The notes: generated from the sequence alone by a model not told the origin. A stretch of 6,052 nt of DNA from Planctomycetota bacterium (GCA_023150495.1 JAKLKT010000208.1:1-6052); one strand, 5' to 3'; positions 1 through 6,037 are shown, numbered from the stretch's first letter. A program made the numbers and translations.

Positions 1-2901
1 GCGGATGCGCTCTGCACGCGCGGACGCAAGGACGCCGCAGCCGCGTTCGTCGAGGCCGGAAAGTGCCGCGACACCGCCTCGCTCGGCGCCTTCCTTGCGG
101 GGTTGAACCGGGATCCGGCCGCGCGCGCGGCCGTCGGGGCCGCGCGGGCACGGCTCGCGGAAGGCCGGCCGCAGCAGGCGCTCGACGCGCTCGACGCCGT
201 TCGCGTCGCCGAGGGGGACGCCATCGCTCCGATCCTGGTGGAGGAGGCGCGCGCGGCGGCCCTGGTCGCGCTGAAGCGTTTCCAGGAGGCGTCGCGAGCG
301 TCTCGCCGCGCCGCGGAAGGGGCGGAGCGGATCGACTGGCTGCTCATGGCGGCCAAGTCCTACTTCGCGAGCGGGAACGCCCTCCTGCTCGGCTCCGATC
401 TCCCTAGCGCGCTTGAGGCGTGGCAGCATCGCCTGCGCGTGCAGGAAACGCGCGGGGACGCCGTGGGCATCGCGTCCGCGCGCGGCAACCTGGCGCTTCT
501 CTACAACACCATGGGAGAGCACCGGAAGGCGGTGGAACTGAACCGCGAGGTACTCGCGAGCGCACGGACGCTCAAGCACCGCCCGCTGGAGGCCACGACA
601 CTGGCGAACCTCGCCACGGCTCTCCACCGGACGGGAGATCTCGAGGAGGCGCGCCGGGCGTACGGCGAGGCGATCTCCCTTTTCCGCGAGTTTGGCGAGG
701 AAGGGCGTGCGGAGACCATCGAAGCGAACCTCGGCGTGCTGCTGGTCGACGCCGGGCACTACGCCGCGGCGATCCCGGTCCTCGAGCGCGCCGTGGCGGC
801 GGCGGAGGCGCGCGGGGATGCGCGCGGGACTGCGTCGGCACTCGGCAACCTGGCCGTCGCCTGCTTCGACACCGGTGCGTACGCCCGGGCGCTTGAGCTG
901 AACGAGCGGACGATCGCCCTTGCCCGTGCGAACGGGGACAGAGGGCTGGTTGTCAGGACGATGTCGAATCTCGCCAATGTCCATCTGCGGTTGGACAGCC
1001 GGGAGAAGGCGCTGCGCTGCCATCAGGAGGTCCTCGCGATTGCGGAGGAGGTCGGCGACCGGGCACTCGCGGCGAAGACGTACGGGAACATGGCCGGTGT
1101 TCACTACCGCAACCGCGACTACGTCACGGCGCGGTCGCACTACGAGAGGGCGGCTGCGCTCGCGCACGGCCTAGGGGCGACGCCGCAGGAGGCCAACGCA
1201 CTGTCCGGCCTCGCCTACACCCTCCAAGCGCTCGGGGAATCGAAGGAGGCCGTCGATCTCTACGGGCGGGTGCTGGCGCTCAAGGAGGAGACCGGCGACC
1301 GCGCCGGCTTCGCGACCACGCTGCACAACCTGGCGGCCGCGCAGCGGGACCTCGGGGCGTACGAGGCCGCCCTCGCCACGCAGGAGAGGGGCCTGGCTCT
1401 CGCCGAGGACGTAGGCGCACCCCCGGACATCGTCACGCAGCTCATGGGCATGACGGTCACGCTCTTCCGCATGGAGCGCCACCTGGAGGCTGTCGCCTGC
1501 GCCCGACGGGCCGTCGCGATGATGGGCAAGATCACCAGCGGGCTGGACGAGGTCCTCGGCGCGTCCGCCCGAGATCGCTGGCTTGCGCTGTACGAGGCCG
1601 GGACGGCGGCCGCCGGCGCCACGGGCGACATGGCTTCCGCGTGCTTCTTCCTCGAGAGCGGGCGGGCGCAGTCGCTGCTCGAGGCGCTCGGGGGCCGCGC
1701 GGAGCTCGGCCAGGCGACGCTGCCTGACGGCTTGCACGAGGCCGAGCAGGAAGCCGAGAGGCGGGAGCGTCGCGCGTTCGCGCTGCATGCGCGGGCCGTC
1801 GCGGGCGGCGAACGGGACGGGATCCGGAAGGCGTCCGAGGAGCTCCAGACCGCGCGCGACGCGCACGAGGAGGTCGTCGCGACGATCCAGCGCGAAGCGA
1901 AGGCCGCGGCGGCCCTGATCTACCCCGAGGCCGAACCGCTGGAGGGCATCCAGCGCCGCCTTGGCCGGGACGACGCGCTCGTGCTCTTCGCGCTCTTCCC
2001 GATCGACGCGGTCGCGCTCGTCGTGAGGCCCGACGACGCCAGGATGGTCGTCCTCGGTCGGACCGCGGACGTCGAGGCCGCTTGCCGGGCTTGCGTCCCG
2101 CAGGACAGGTCGCGCGCGGCGAGCGGGGGGGCGGAGCTGCGCGCGTTGGTCTTCGATCCCCTCCCGCTCATGGGAGCGAAGAGGCTCCTGCTCTCGACGG
2201 ATGGTGCGTTGACGTTCGTTCCCTTCTCGTTCCTGGCGCCGGAGGTCGAGATCGCGCACGTCCCTTCCGGCACCGCCCACGGCCGGCTCCAGGCGGGGAC
2301 GTCGCGCGGCACGCGCGTGCTCGCGTTCGGTGATCCCGCCGCACCCGATGCCCCGCTGTTGCCCGGCTCCGCCGCGGAGGCGAAGGCGGTGGGGGATCGC
2401 GTGCTGACCGGCAGGGACGCAAGCGAGAGCGCACTCCGCGACGCGCTGGTGCCGGGCCACCGCTGGCGGTCCATCCACCTCGCGTGCCACGCCGTGGTCA
2501 ACCCGGCACGCCCCATGCTCTCGTCGCTGATGCTCGCGCCGGACGAGGCCAACGACGGCAGGCTGAACGTGCACGAGGCGTTCCGGCTGCGTGTCGCGTC
2601 GGACCTGGTCGTGTTGAGCGCCTGCGAGACGGCGCGCGGCACTTCATACCGTACGGAGGGCGTCCTGGGATTCACGCGCGCCTTCCTGTTCGCGGGCGCG
2701 CCGCGCGTGCTCGCATCGCTCTGGAAGGTGGACGACGACGCGACGCGCGCCCTGATGGTGCGGTTCTACGAGCTCTGGAAGGGCGACGGCATCGCGCCGG
2801 CTGCGGCACTGCGGGCAGCGCAGGATTGGACACGGTCGCAGGAGCAATGGAAGCACCCCCACTACTGGGCCGCCTGGCAGCTCTGGGGGCTTCCTGACTA
2901 G
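1..2901 (+). CDS. TPR-repeat protein with C-terminal CHAT protease-like domain (5' end outside window)
   Basis: The reading frame is open from base 1 to the TAG at 2899-2901, so 966 residues are visible and the true start lies upstream. A TTG at 103 could in principle start it, but it has no well-spaced Shine-Dalgarno and the frame reads on as plausible protein before it. Numbering visible residues from base 1: a degenerate helical region (1-153); nine 40-residue TPR units (154-513); the usual pre-CHAT helix with FFLESGRAQSLL (549-560); a charged, probably coiled-coil stretch (about 578-636); a beta-rich entry segment from YPEAEP (641 on); then the CHAT domain (about 720-966). CHAT hallmarks are STDGALTFVPFSFL (732-745), HLACHA with the probable catalytic His830, LSACETARG with Cys875, SLWKVDDDAT (from 906) and the terminal HPHYWAAWQLWG. 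CHAT domains are clan CD (caspase/separase-like) cysteine peptidases, and the TPR array is normally the sensing or partner-binding part. A proteolytic role is inferred from the intact dyad. No substrate or partner gene is visible, since the downstream neighbour is convergent. No signal peptide can be assessed because the N-terminus is missing. Confidence 0.93.
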   Translation, partial: ADALCTRGRKDAAAAFVEAGKCRDTASLGAFLAGLNRDPAARAAVGAARARLAEGRPQQALDALDAVRVAEGDAIAPILVEEARAAALVALKRFQEASRASRRAAEGAERIDWLLMAAKSYFASGNALLLGSDLPSALEAWQHRLRVQETRGDAVGIASARGNLALLYNTMGEHRKAVELNREVLASARTLKHRPLEATTLANLATALHRTGDLEEARRAYGEAISLFREFGEEGRAETIEANLGVLLVDAGHYAAAIPVLERAVAAAEARGDARGTASALGNLAVACFDTGAYARALELNERTIALARANGDRGLVVRTMSNLANVHLRLDSREKALRCHQEVLAIAEEVGDRALAAKTYGNMAGVHYRNRDYVTARSHYERAAALAHGLGATPQEANALSGLAYTLQALGESKEAVDLYGRVLALKEETGDRAGFATTLHNLAAAQRDLGAYEAALATQERGLALAEDVGAPPDIVTQLMGMTVTLFRMERHLEAVACARRAVAMMGKITSGLDEVLGASARDRWLALYEAGTAAAGATGDMASACFFLESGRAQSLLEALGGRAELGQATLPDGLHEAEQEAERRERRAFALHARAVAGGERDGIRKASEELQTARDAHEEVVATIQREAKAAAALIYPEAEPLEGIQRRLGRDDALVLFALFPIDAVALVVRPDDARMVVLGRTADVEAACRACVPQDRSRAASGGAELRALVFDPLPLMGAKRLLLSTDGALTFVPFSFLAPEVEIAHVPSGTAHGRLQAGTSRGTRVLAFGDPAAPDAPLLPGSAAEAKAVGDRVLTGRDASESALRDALVPGHRWRSIHLACHAVVNPARPMLSSLMLAPDEANDGRLNVHEAFRLRVASDLVVLSACETARGTSYRTEGVLGFTRAFLFAGAPRVLASLWKVDDDATRALMVRFYELWKGDGIAPAAALRAAQDWTRSQEQWKHPHYWAAWQLWGLPD
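460..1539 (+). repeat. Nine tandem 40-residue (120-bp) TPR units inside the CHAT gene
   Basis: Nine consecutive units of exactly 40 codons begin at 460, 580, 700, 820, 940, 1060, 1180, 1300 and 1420 with no insertion or deletion. The typical unit pattern is xxxxAxxxxNLAxxxxxxGxYxxAxxxxxxxLAxAxxxGD, the kinesin-light-chain or MalT-like form of TPR. Examples are SALGNLAVACFDTGAYARAL in unit 4 and TTLHNLAAAQRDLGAYEAAL in unit 8. Units 1 and 9 are more diverged, and a further degenerate unit may precede base 460. The repetition is clear at protein level but much weaker in DNA, so this is an old repeat array rather than a recent expansion. Confidence 0.9.
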
Positions 2902-2922
2902 GGTCCGTCCGGGCCCGGACCC
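2901..2922. terminator. GC-rich hairpin between convergent genes, possible bidirectional terminator
   Basis: Directly after the CHAT stop codon, GGGTCCG (2901-2907) pairs perfectly with CGGACCC (2916-2922) around an 8-base loop. The same bases also contain a perfect 14-base palindrome, GTCCGGGCCCGGAC (2907-2920), giving a competing cruciform-type fold. The position between two gene ends that face each other (2901 and 2963) fits a shared terminator. No T-run follows on either strand, so it is not a textbook intrinsic terminator. The rest of the spacer, 2923-2962, shows nothing else. Confidence 0.4.
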
Positions 2923-2962
2923 GGCTGGCCTCGATCCCTGCAACCGACTTCCGGGGCGGAGT

Positions 2963-3805
2963 CTAGAACGCCCCGAGCGTGAAGTACCACCAGAACGCCG
3001 CGATCTCGCGGGCGACGAACCGCGGCGTGCCGCGGATCCTGCGCTCCTCGTCGGCGGGCACGGTAAACGCCTCGCGTCGCTGCTGGCGCGCGAGCAGCTT
3101 CAGCCGCGGCAGGTGGTAGAAGTGGCTCACGAGGAGCAGCCGGCCCGGGGGCGCGTGCCGGATCGTCGCGAGCGTGTTCACGCCGTCGCGATCCACCACG
3201 ATCTCCCCCGCGGGCACCCCCTCTTCCATCGCCAGCGCGCGCATCGCATCCGTCTCGTGCGTCGCGCCGTCCCCCGGACCCCCCGACAGGAAGAGCTTCG
3301 ACGCGTGCCCCTCGCGCCGGAGACGGCACGCGGTCCTCACGCGCTCCGCGAGCGCCTGCGACGGCGTCCCGTCCGCGTAGCACCGCGCGCCGGGGACGAC
3401 GATCCAGTCCGCCGCGCGCGCGTAGCTCGTGCGTCCGAACGTGTAGACGTGCGCGAGAGGGAAGAGTGCCAGGAGGAGGGCCGCCGCCGCGAGCGTGAAT
3501 CGCGGGCGGCCGGGGACCGCGGCGAGCGCGAGCAGCGCCGCGACGGGGAGGCTCAGGGGGACCGGGGGCACGGAGGGGAGCGCGTAGTAGCGCGCGGTGT
3601 TCCATGCTGCGACCGCGGCGAGGAGGAGCGCGGTCGCCGATGCCGCGCGGCCGAGGCGGCCCGTCAGCGCGTGGACGAGGAGAACCGCGCCGGGCAGGGC
3701 GACGAGCCATTGGGGGAGCGGGCGGACGTCGATCCACCAGAGGGTCTCCTCGCCCGTGAGCGAGAGGAGACCGAAGGCGAGCATGATCGCGCGGCGGAGG
3801 GCCAT
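2963..3805 (-). CDS. YdcF/ElyC/SanA-like DUF218 membrane protein
   Basis: A 280-residue protein starts at the ATG in 3803-3805, preceded by GGAG six bases upstream (complement of 3812-3815), and stops at the TAG in 2963-2965. The N-terminal part has about five hydrophobic segments (roughly residues 5-17, 33-48, 54-67, 82-97 and 102-121), so the C-terminal domain is probably held at the membrane. Residues 132-245 match the DUF218 pattern in order: DWIVVPGA (133-140), a PSQALAERV stretch (148-156), LFLSGG (171-176), HETDAM with Glu184, GVP (196-198), GVNTLATI with Asn210-Thr211, and VSHFYHLPR (226-234). Family members such as ElyC and SanA of E. coli affect envelope integrity and peptidoglycan or lipid-carrier metabolism, but the biochemical activity is unsettled, so the role here is inferred only as envelope-related. 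It is convergent with the CHAT gene and divergent from the pseudopilin cluster, and is apparently its own transcription unit. Confidence 0.85.
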   Translation of the reverse strand: MALRRAIMLAFGLLSLTGEETLWWIDVRPLPQWLVALPGAVLLVHALTGRLGRAASATALLLAAVAAWNTARYYALPSVPPVPLSLPVAALLALAAVPGRPRFTLAAAALLLALFPLAHVYTFGRTSYARAADWIVVPGARCYADGTPSQALAERVRTACRLRREGHASKLFLSGGPGDGATHETDAMRALAMEEGVPAGEIVVDRDGVNTLATIRHAPPGRLLLVSHFYHLPRLKLLARQQRREAFTVPADEERRIRGTPRFVAREIAAFWWYFTLGAF

Positions 3806-3882
3806 CGTTCACTCCGGGCGCGTTGCGGCGCGGCCAGTGTAACCGGGAAGATCGCCCGGCGCGCGTGCGTCGGATGGATGGA
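3806..3882. promoter_or_regulatory. Divergent 77-base spacer between DUF218 gene and pseudopilin-like cluster
   Basis: This is the only divergent gap inside the window and must hold the leftward promoter, and probably also the rightward one. On the minus strand, TACACT (complement of 3836-3841) is a 4-of-6 match to a -10 box about 30 bases from the DUF218 start, but I see no acceptable -35 box. On the plus strand no convincing hexamer pair is visible. A small inverted repeat, CCGGG (3843-3847) and CCCGG (3855-3859), lies in the middle. GGATGG at 3872-3877 serves as the ribosome-binding site for the start at 3883. Confidence 0.3.
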
Positions 3883-4251
3883 ATGAAGCGGATCATGTGC
3901 ATTGCCGGCGCCACGCTCCTCCTCGTGACGGGGCTCCTGACCCTGCTCGGGCCGCGCCTCCTGCCGCGCGAGATCGCATGCGGCCGGAAGAACAGCCGGA
4001 TCGCGCAGGCGAAGTGCAAGGAGTATCACGACGCGGCCCGGCTCTGGGCCAAGGTCCGAGGCGGGCTTCCCGTGCGCCTCGACGACATGCAAGTCCCGCT
4101 GCAGCCCGGCGAGCCGGAGTTCCTGTACGTCGCCGACGACCCGTGGGGCCATCCCTACGTGCTCGAACGCAGCGGCGACCAGGTGCGCGTCCGCTGCGCC
4201 GGACCGGACGGGAAGGCCGGAACGGAGGACGACATCGTCTGTCCGGAGTAG
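3883..4251 (+). CDS. GspG-like pseudopilin paralogue lacking the prepilin signal (copy 1)
   Basis: This is a 122-residue protein. I chose the ATG at 3883 because GGATGG (3872-3877) sits five bases upstream. The in-frame ATG at 3874 has no such site, and a TTG at 3823 would add an arginine-rich head and fall almost entirely inside the spacer. Residues 1-24 form a basic start plus a hydrophobic helix (MKRIMCIAGATLLLVTGLL), followed by a soluble domain. The C-terminal half resembles the type II secretion major pseudopilin GspG: DDPWGHPYVLE (85-95) and the acidic loop GPDGKAGTEDDI (107-118), equivalent to the family's calcium-binding loop. The G/A-FTLIE prepilin-peptidase motif with its Glu+5 is absent, so normal processing and fibre entry are not expected. 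The predicted exported part has four cysteines (33, 45, 105, 120), more than its paralogues, possibly forming disulfides. It is the first gene of a three-gene cluster, with only five bases before the next start. A specific role is unknown. Confidence 0.8.
   Translation: MKRIMCIAGATLLLVTGLLTLLGPRLLPREIACGRKNSRIAQAKCKEYHDAARLWAKVRGGLPVRLDDMQVPLQPGEPEFLYVADDPWGHPYVLERSGDQVRVRCAGPDGKAGTEDDIVCPE
3998..4025 (+). repeat. 28-base identity with paralogue 3 (first copy)
   Basis: This stretch, encoding RIAQAKCKEY, is identical base for base to 4766-4793 in the third paralogue. The flanking DNA of the two genes is clearly diverged. It marks common descent and possibly recent gene conversion. Confidence 0.85.
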
Positions 4252-4259
4252 CCGCGTTG
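4245..4259 (+). promoter_or_regulatory. Ribosome-binding site supporting a TTG start for copy 2
   Basis: GGAG at 4245-4248 lies in the last codons of copy 1, eight bases before a TTG at 4257-4259. No ATG is available in frame until 4299, which would remove half of the hydrophobic anchor. The next alternative is a GTG at 4269 without a better site. The arrangement suggests translational coupling of copies 1 and 2. Confidence 0.6.
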
Positions 4260-4613
4260 TCGAGGCTTGTGCGCTGGGCTGGCGTGATCGCAGGGACGAT
4301 GCTCCTCGTGCTCGCTCTCACGAGCGTGATCGTCGGATTGTCGTTCCAGGTGTCGGAGTCCGACATCGCTCGGGCCACATGCATGGAGTATCGCGATGCA
4401 GCGGTCACGTGGGCGAGGATCCGCGGGGCCATGCCGACCTGCCTCGCGGAGATGGAAGCCCCGCTCCTTCCCGGGGAGCCGGACTTCATCTCCGTGATCG
4501 ATGACCCCCGGGGCCACCCGTACGAGCTGGAGCGTGCCGGAGACGACGTGCGCGTCCGGTCCGCCGGCCCCGACGGCCGGGCGCACACCGACGACGACGT
4601 CACCGAGCCCTGA
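4257..4613 (+). CDS. GspG-like pseudopilin paralogue lacking the prepilin signal (copy 2)
   Basis: This 118-residue protein starts at the TTG at 4257 and stops at the TGA at 4611-4613. A hydrophobic helix occupies about residues 7-30 (WAGVIAGTMLLVLALTSVIV). The rest aligns with copies 1 and 3 without large gaps: IARATCMEYRDAA (38-50), the proline-rich LLPGEPDF (70-77), DDPRGHPYELE (82-92) and AGPDGRAHTDDDV (103-115). The Trp found in the DPWG motif of both neighbours is Arg85 here. No FTLIE-type cleavage motif is present. Together with the weak start codon, this makes it the most diverged of the three, although the frame is intact and the acidic loop is kept. A membrane-anchored domain facing the periplasm is inferred from the basic N-terminus (Arg3, Arg6) ahead of the helix. 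Whether it takes part in a secretion machine or is decaying cannot be told from sequence alone. Confidence 0.77.
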   Translation: MSRLVRWAGVIAGTMLLVLALTSVIVGLSFQVSESDIARATCMEYRDAAVTWARIRGAMPTCLAEMEAPLLPGEPDFISVIDDPRGHPYELERAGDDVRVRSAGPDGRAHTDDDVTEP

Positions 4614-4656
4614 GAGGGCGGGGGAATGACGCGCGCTCCGGCCGCGTCCAACCGGC
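4614..4656 (+). promoter_or_regulatory. 43-base gap with a well-placed but out-of-frame ATG ahead of copy 3
   Basis: The purine-rich run GAGAGGGCGGGGGA (from the end of the TGA to 4625) leads directly to an ATG at 4626-4628. That ATG is out of frame with copy 3, and its 95-codon product is arginine-rich shadow sequence. The real start at 4657 has no clear Shine-Dalgarno immediately upstream. An in-frame TGA at 4627-4629 rules out an earlier start for copy 3. Confidence 0.4.
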
Positions 4657-5034
4657 ATGAAGGGCTTCACGCTCATCGAGGTGATGGTCGTCGTCGTGAT
4701 CATCGGACTCCTCGCGAGCTTCGGCGGCTACCACGTGTTCAGGTCGAAGCTCGAGGCCGAGCGGAGGATCGCGCAGGCGAAGTGCAAGGAGTACTACGAC
4801 ATGGCGCACATGTGGCAGATGCAGGGGCCGTCGAAGGCGCTGCCGGGAAGCCTCGACGACATGTCCGCGCCGATCCGCCCGGGCGAGCGCGACTTCCTGC
4901 GGCCCGACGCTGACCCGTGGGGCAACGCCTACGTGCTCGAGGGGGACGGAGGCGACGTACGCGTCCGTTCGTTCGGCGAGGACCGGCAGGAGGGCACGGA
5001 CGACGACCTCGTCTGGCCGGAGGTCGCGCGGTAG
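4657..5034 (+). CDS. GspG-like type II secretion / type IV pilin-like pseudopilin (copy 3, with prepilin signal)
   Basis: A 125-residue protein opens with MKGFTLIEVM, the classical short basic leader, the Gly-Phe prepilin peptidase cleavage site (after Gly3) and Glu8 (Glu+5 of the mature protein). A 20-residue hydrophobic helix to about residue 24 follows. Such proteins are cleaved and N-methylated by the PilD/GspO peptidase and packed through this helix into a pilus or pseudopilus. The C-terminal part has DADPWGNAYVLE (84-95) and the acidic loop ending GTDDDL (113-118), as in GspG. At 125 residues it is slightly shorter than typical GspG (about 140). It shares IAQAKCKEY with copy 1 and the single cysteine (Cys43) conserved in all three paralogues. 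It is the last gene of the cluster. No other secretion-machine gene (ATPase, GspF, secretin, peptidase) is in the window, so it may be an orphan minor or major pseudopilin served by a machine elsewhere. Confidence 0.9.
   Translation: MKGFTLIEVMVVVVIIGLLASFGGYHVFRSKLEAERRIAQAKCKEYYDMAHMWQMQGPSKALPGSLDDMSAPIRPGERDFLRPDADPWGNAYVLEGDGGDVRVRSFGEDRQEGTDDDLVWPEVAR
4766..4793 (+). repeat. 28-base identity with paralogue 1 (second copy)
   Basis: Identical to 3998-4025. In both genes it immediately follows the hydrophobic segment and its short linker, and it encodes the same ten residues, including the conserved cysteine. Confidence 0.85.
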
Positions 5035-5105
5035 CCAGACCGCGAAGAATGCAGCACCTCCTGTTCGTCGGAGGCGGGTGTCACCTCGGAAGCGAACCGG
5101 GCCGG

Positions 5106-5122
5106 CGGCGCGCCGCGCGCCG
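5106..5122. terminator. GC hairpin in the convergent spacer 5035-5141
   Basis: CGGCGCG (5106-5112) pairs perfectly with CGCGCCG (5116-5122) around a 3-base loop, giving a seven-pair GC-only stem between two facing gene ends (5034 and 5142). A weaker CCTCC/GGAGG stem lies at 5057-5074. Neither is followed by a T-run, so a terminator role is inferred mainly from position. The rest of the 107-base spacer shows nothing recognisable. Confidence 0.3.
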
Positions 5123-5141
5123 AGCGGGCTGCCGGACGATT

Positions 5142-6023
5142 TCAGTCCGTCACATCGTAGTTCTTGAGCGGGTACGGGAGCCGCGGGGCATCCCGGACCT
5201 CGGGAGCAGGAGGGGCGCTGCCGTAGAAGGACATCGTCTCGAGCCCCGCGGCCTCGAAGGCCTCCAGCAGATCGAACATCCTCGAGAACGGCACCTTGTT
5301 GCCCGCCTTGACCTCGCCGCCGATCCTCGCTCCCGGCGTGTCCTTGACCGCCTTGTGCGCCTTCCGGATGTAGTCCTTCACTTCCGCGAGCTCGGCGGTC
5401 TCCTCGTTCCCGATCTTGTAGCGCACGTCGACCGGCCGATTGACCGTCACGTCGCCCCACTTGCCTTCCTTCTCGTGCCGTGCGACCGCATGGACCGAGA
5501 TCCTGATCTCGAGCGGCGGCTCCTTGGGCATGCCGCGGTCCGCGGGAAGGAACACGAGCATCTTCCGCGTCCCCTCGGTGAGCTCGAGCTTCCGGTACTT
5601 CTGCTGGGCTGCGGCCATCATCAGCCACTGAACGTGCTGCCACGGGACGGTCGGCTCGACGTCGAGCGAGACGAATAGCCGGGATACCTTCGCGCCGGCG
5701 ACCGTCTCGTACGCCGACTTCTTCTCCTTCGCAAGCTCGCGGTCCTGCTGCTCGGCGAACTCCGTCAGGAACTTCGCGAGGTCGTTGAGCGTTCCGTCCT
5801 TCCACTCGTCGCCGGCCTTGATCTGGAGCGCCCCGCCCTCGCGCAGGCGCACGAACGCCGTCGGCGAGTCGGGCTCCCCGCGCCCGATGCTGCCGGCGGG
5901 CGTGTGCACGTAGCCCGCGGGCTTCTCGACAACCTCGTCCTCTCCGACCTCTTCCTCCGGCTCCTCGCCCTGCGCCCAGGCGGGCGCGGCGAGGAGAGCG
6001 AGAACCGTCATCCAACGGCGCAT
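5142..6023 (-). CDS. Exported protein with two tandem ExbD/TolR-like domains
   Basis: The protein has 293 residues, with the start at the ATG in 6021-6023. GAGGGAGG is ideally placed upstream, and the protein then opens with a standard Sec signal peptide, MRRWMTVLALLAAPAWA, with likely cleavage after Ala17. An in-frame start at 6044 would add seven residues ahead of it and has weaker support. An acidic spacer (20-34) follows. Residues about 56-148 resemble the periplasmic domain of ExbD/TolR: VRLREGGALQI, a helix TLNDLAKFLTEF (78-89), the strand LFVSLDVEP (116-124), then VPWQHVQWLMMAA (126-138), matching the ExbD 'D-x-x-V-P-y-x-x-V' region. Residues about 169-268 repeat this plan: LEIRISV, AELAEVKDYIRKA (210-222), ARIGGEVKA (232-240), VPFSRMFDLLEAFEAAGLE (244-262). 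ExbD normally has one N-terminal membrane helix with a key Asp and works with ExbB to energise outer-membrane transport. That helix is absent here, so ion-driven function is unlikely and a periplasmic accessory or binding role is inferred. Domain assignment is from pattern reading and is not certain. Neighbouring exb genes, if any, would lie beyond 6052. Confidence 0.78.
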   Translation of the reverse strand: MRRWMTVLALLAAPAWAQGEEPEEEVGEDEVVEKPAGYVHTPAGSIGRGEPDSPTAFVRLREGGALQIKAGDEWKDGTLNDLAKFLTEFAEQQDRELAKEKKSAYETVAGAKVSRLFVSLDVEPTVPWQHVQWLMMAAAQQKYRKLELTEGTRKMLVFLPADRGMPKEPPLEIRISVHAVARHEKEGKWGDVTVNRPVDVRYKIGNEETAELAEVKDYIRKAHKAVKDTPGARIGGEVKAGNKVPFSRMFDLLEAFEAAGLETMSFYGSAPPAPEVRDAPRLPYPLKNYDVTD

Positions 6024-6037
6024 GGTCGACCTCCCTC
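6024..6037 (-). promoter_or_regulatory. Strong ribosome-binding site fixing the start at 6023
   Basis: On the minus strand GAGGGAGG (complement of 6030-6037) ends six bases before the ATG at 6023. It decides for this start over the in-frame upstream codon at 6044. Only about 15 more bases are visible upstream, so the promoter is not in the window. Confidence 0.75.

Noticed and set aside
1171..2574. 467-codon open frame on the minus strand inside the CHAT gene
   Set aside because: It lies wholly opposite a gene with clear TPR and CHAT motifs. Its product is Arg/Glu/Gly/Ala-rich low-complexity sequence with no domain pattern, which is typical antisense shadow in GC-rich DNA.
103..2901. TTG at 103 as the true start of the CHAT gene
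   Set aside because: The frame is open to base 1, encodes plausible helical protein before 103, and there is no properly spaced ribosome-binding site, so a gene truncated by the window edge is more likely.
1..2901. TPR-CHAT partner of a type III-E CRISPR effector, or a gasdermin-linked protease
   Set aside because: No Cas gene, repeat-spacer array or gasdermin-like small protein is visible in the window, and the downstream neighbour is convergent. TPR-CHAT architecture alone is widespread.
3883..3990. Copy 1 as a lipoprotein (IAC at residues 31-33)
   Set aside because: The residues before the cysteine are PREIA with a charged Glu at -3, and they fall after the hydrophobic segment, so the lipobox pattern is not met.
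2898..4019. 373-codon minus-strand frame over the DUF218 gene
   Set aside because: The overlapping frame carries DUF218 motifs, membrane helices and a good ribosome-binding site. This one is Arg/Pro/Gly-rich without any.
4600..6015. 471-codon open frame on the minus strand spanning the ExbD-like gene and copy 3
   Set aside because: It overlaps the convincing signal-peptide gene in another frame and runs antisense through the pseudopilin. Its composition is arginine/glycine-rich with no recognisable motif.
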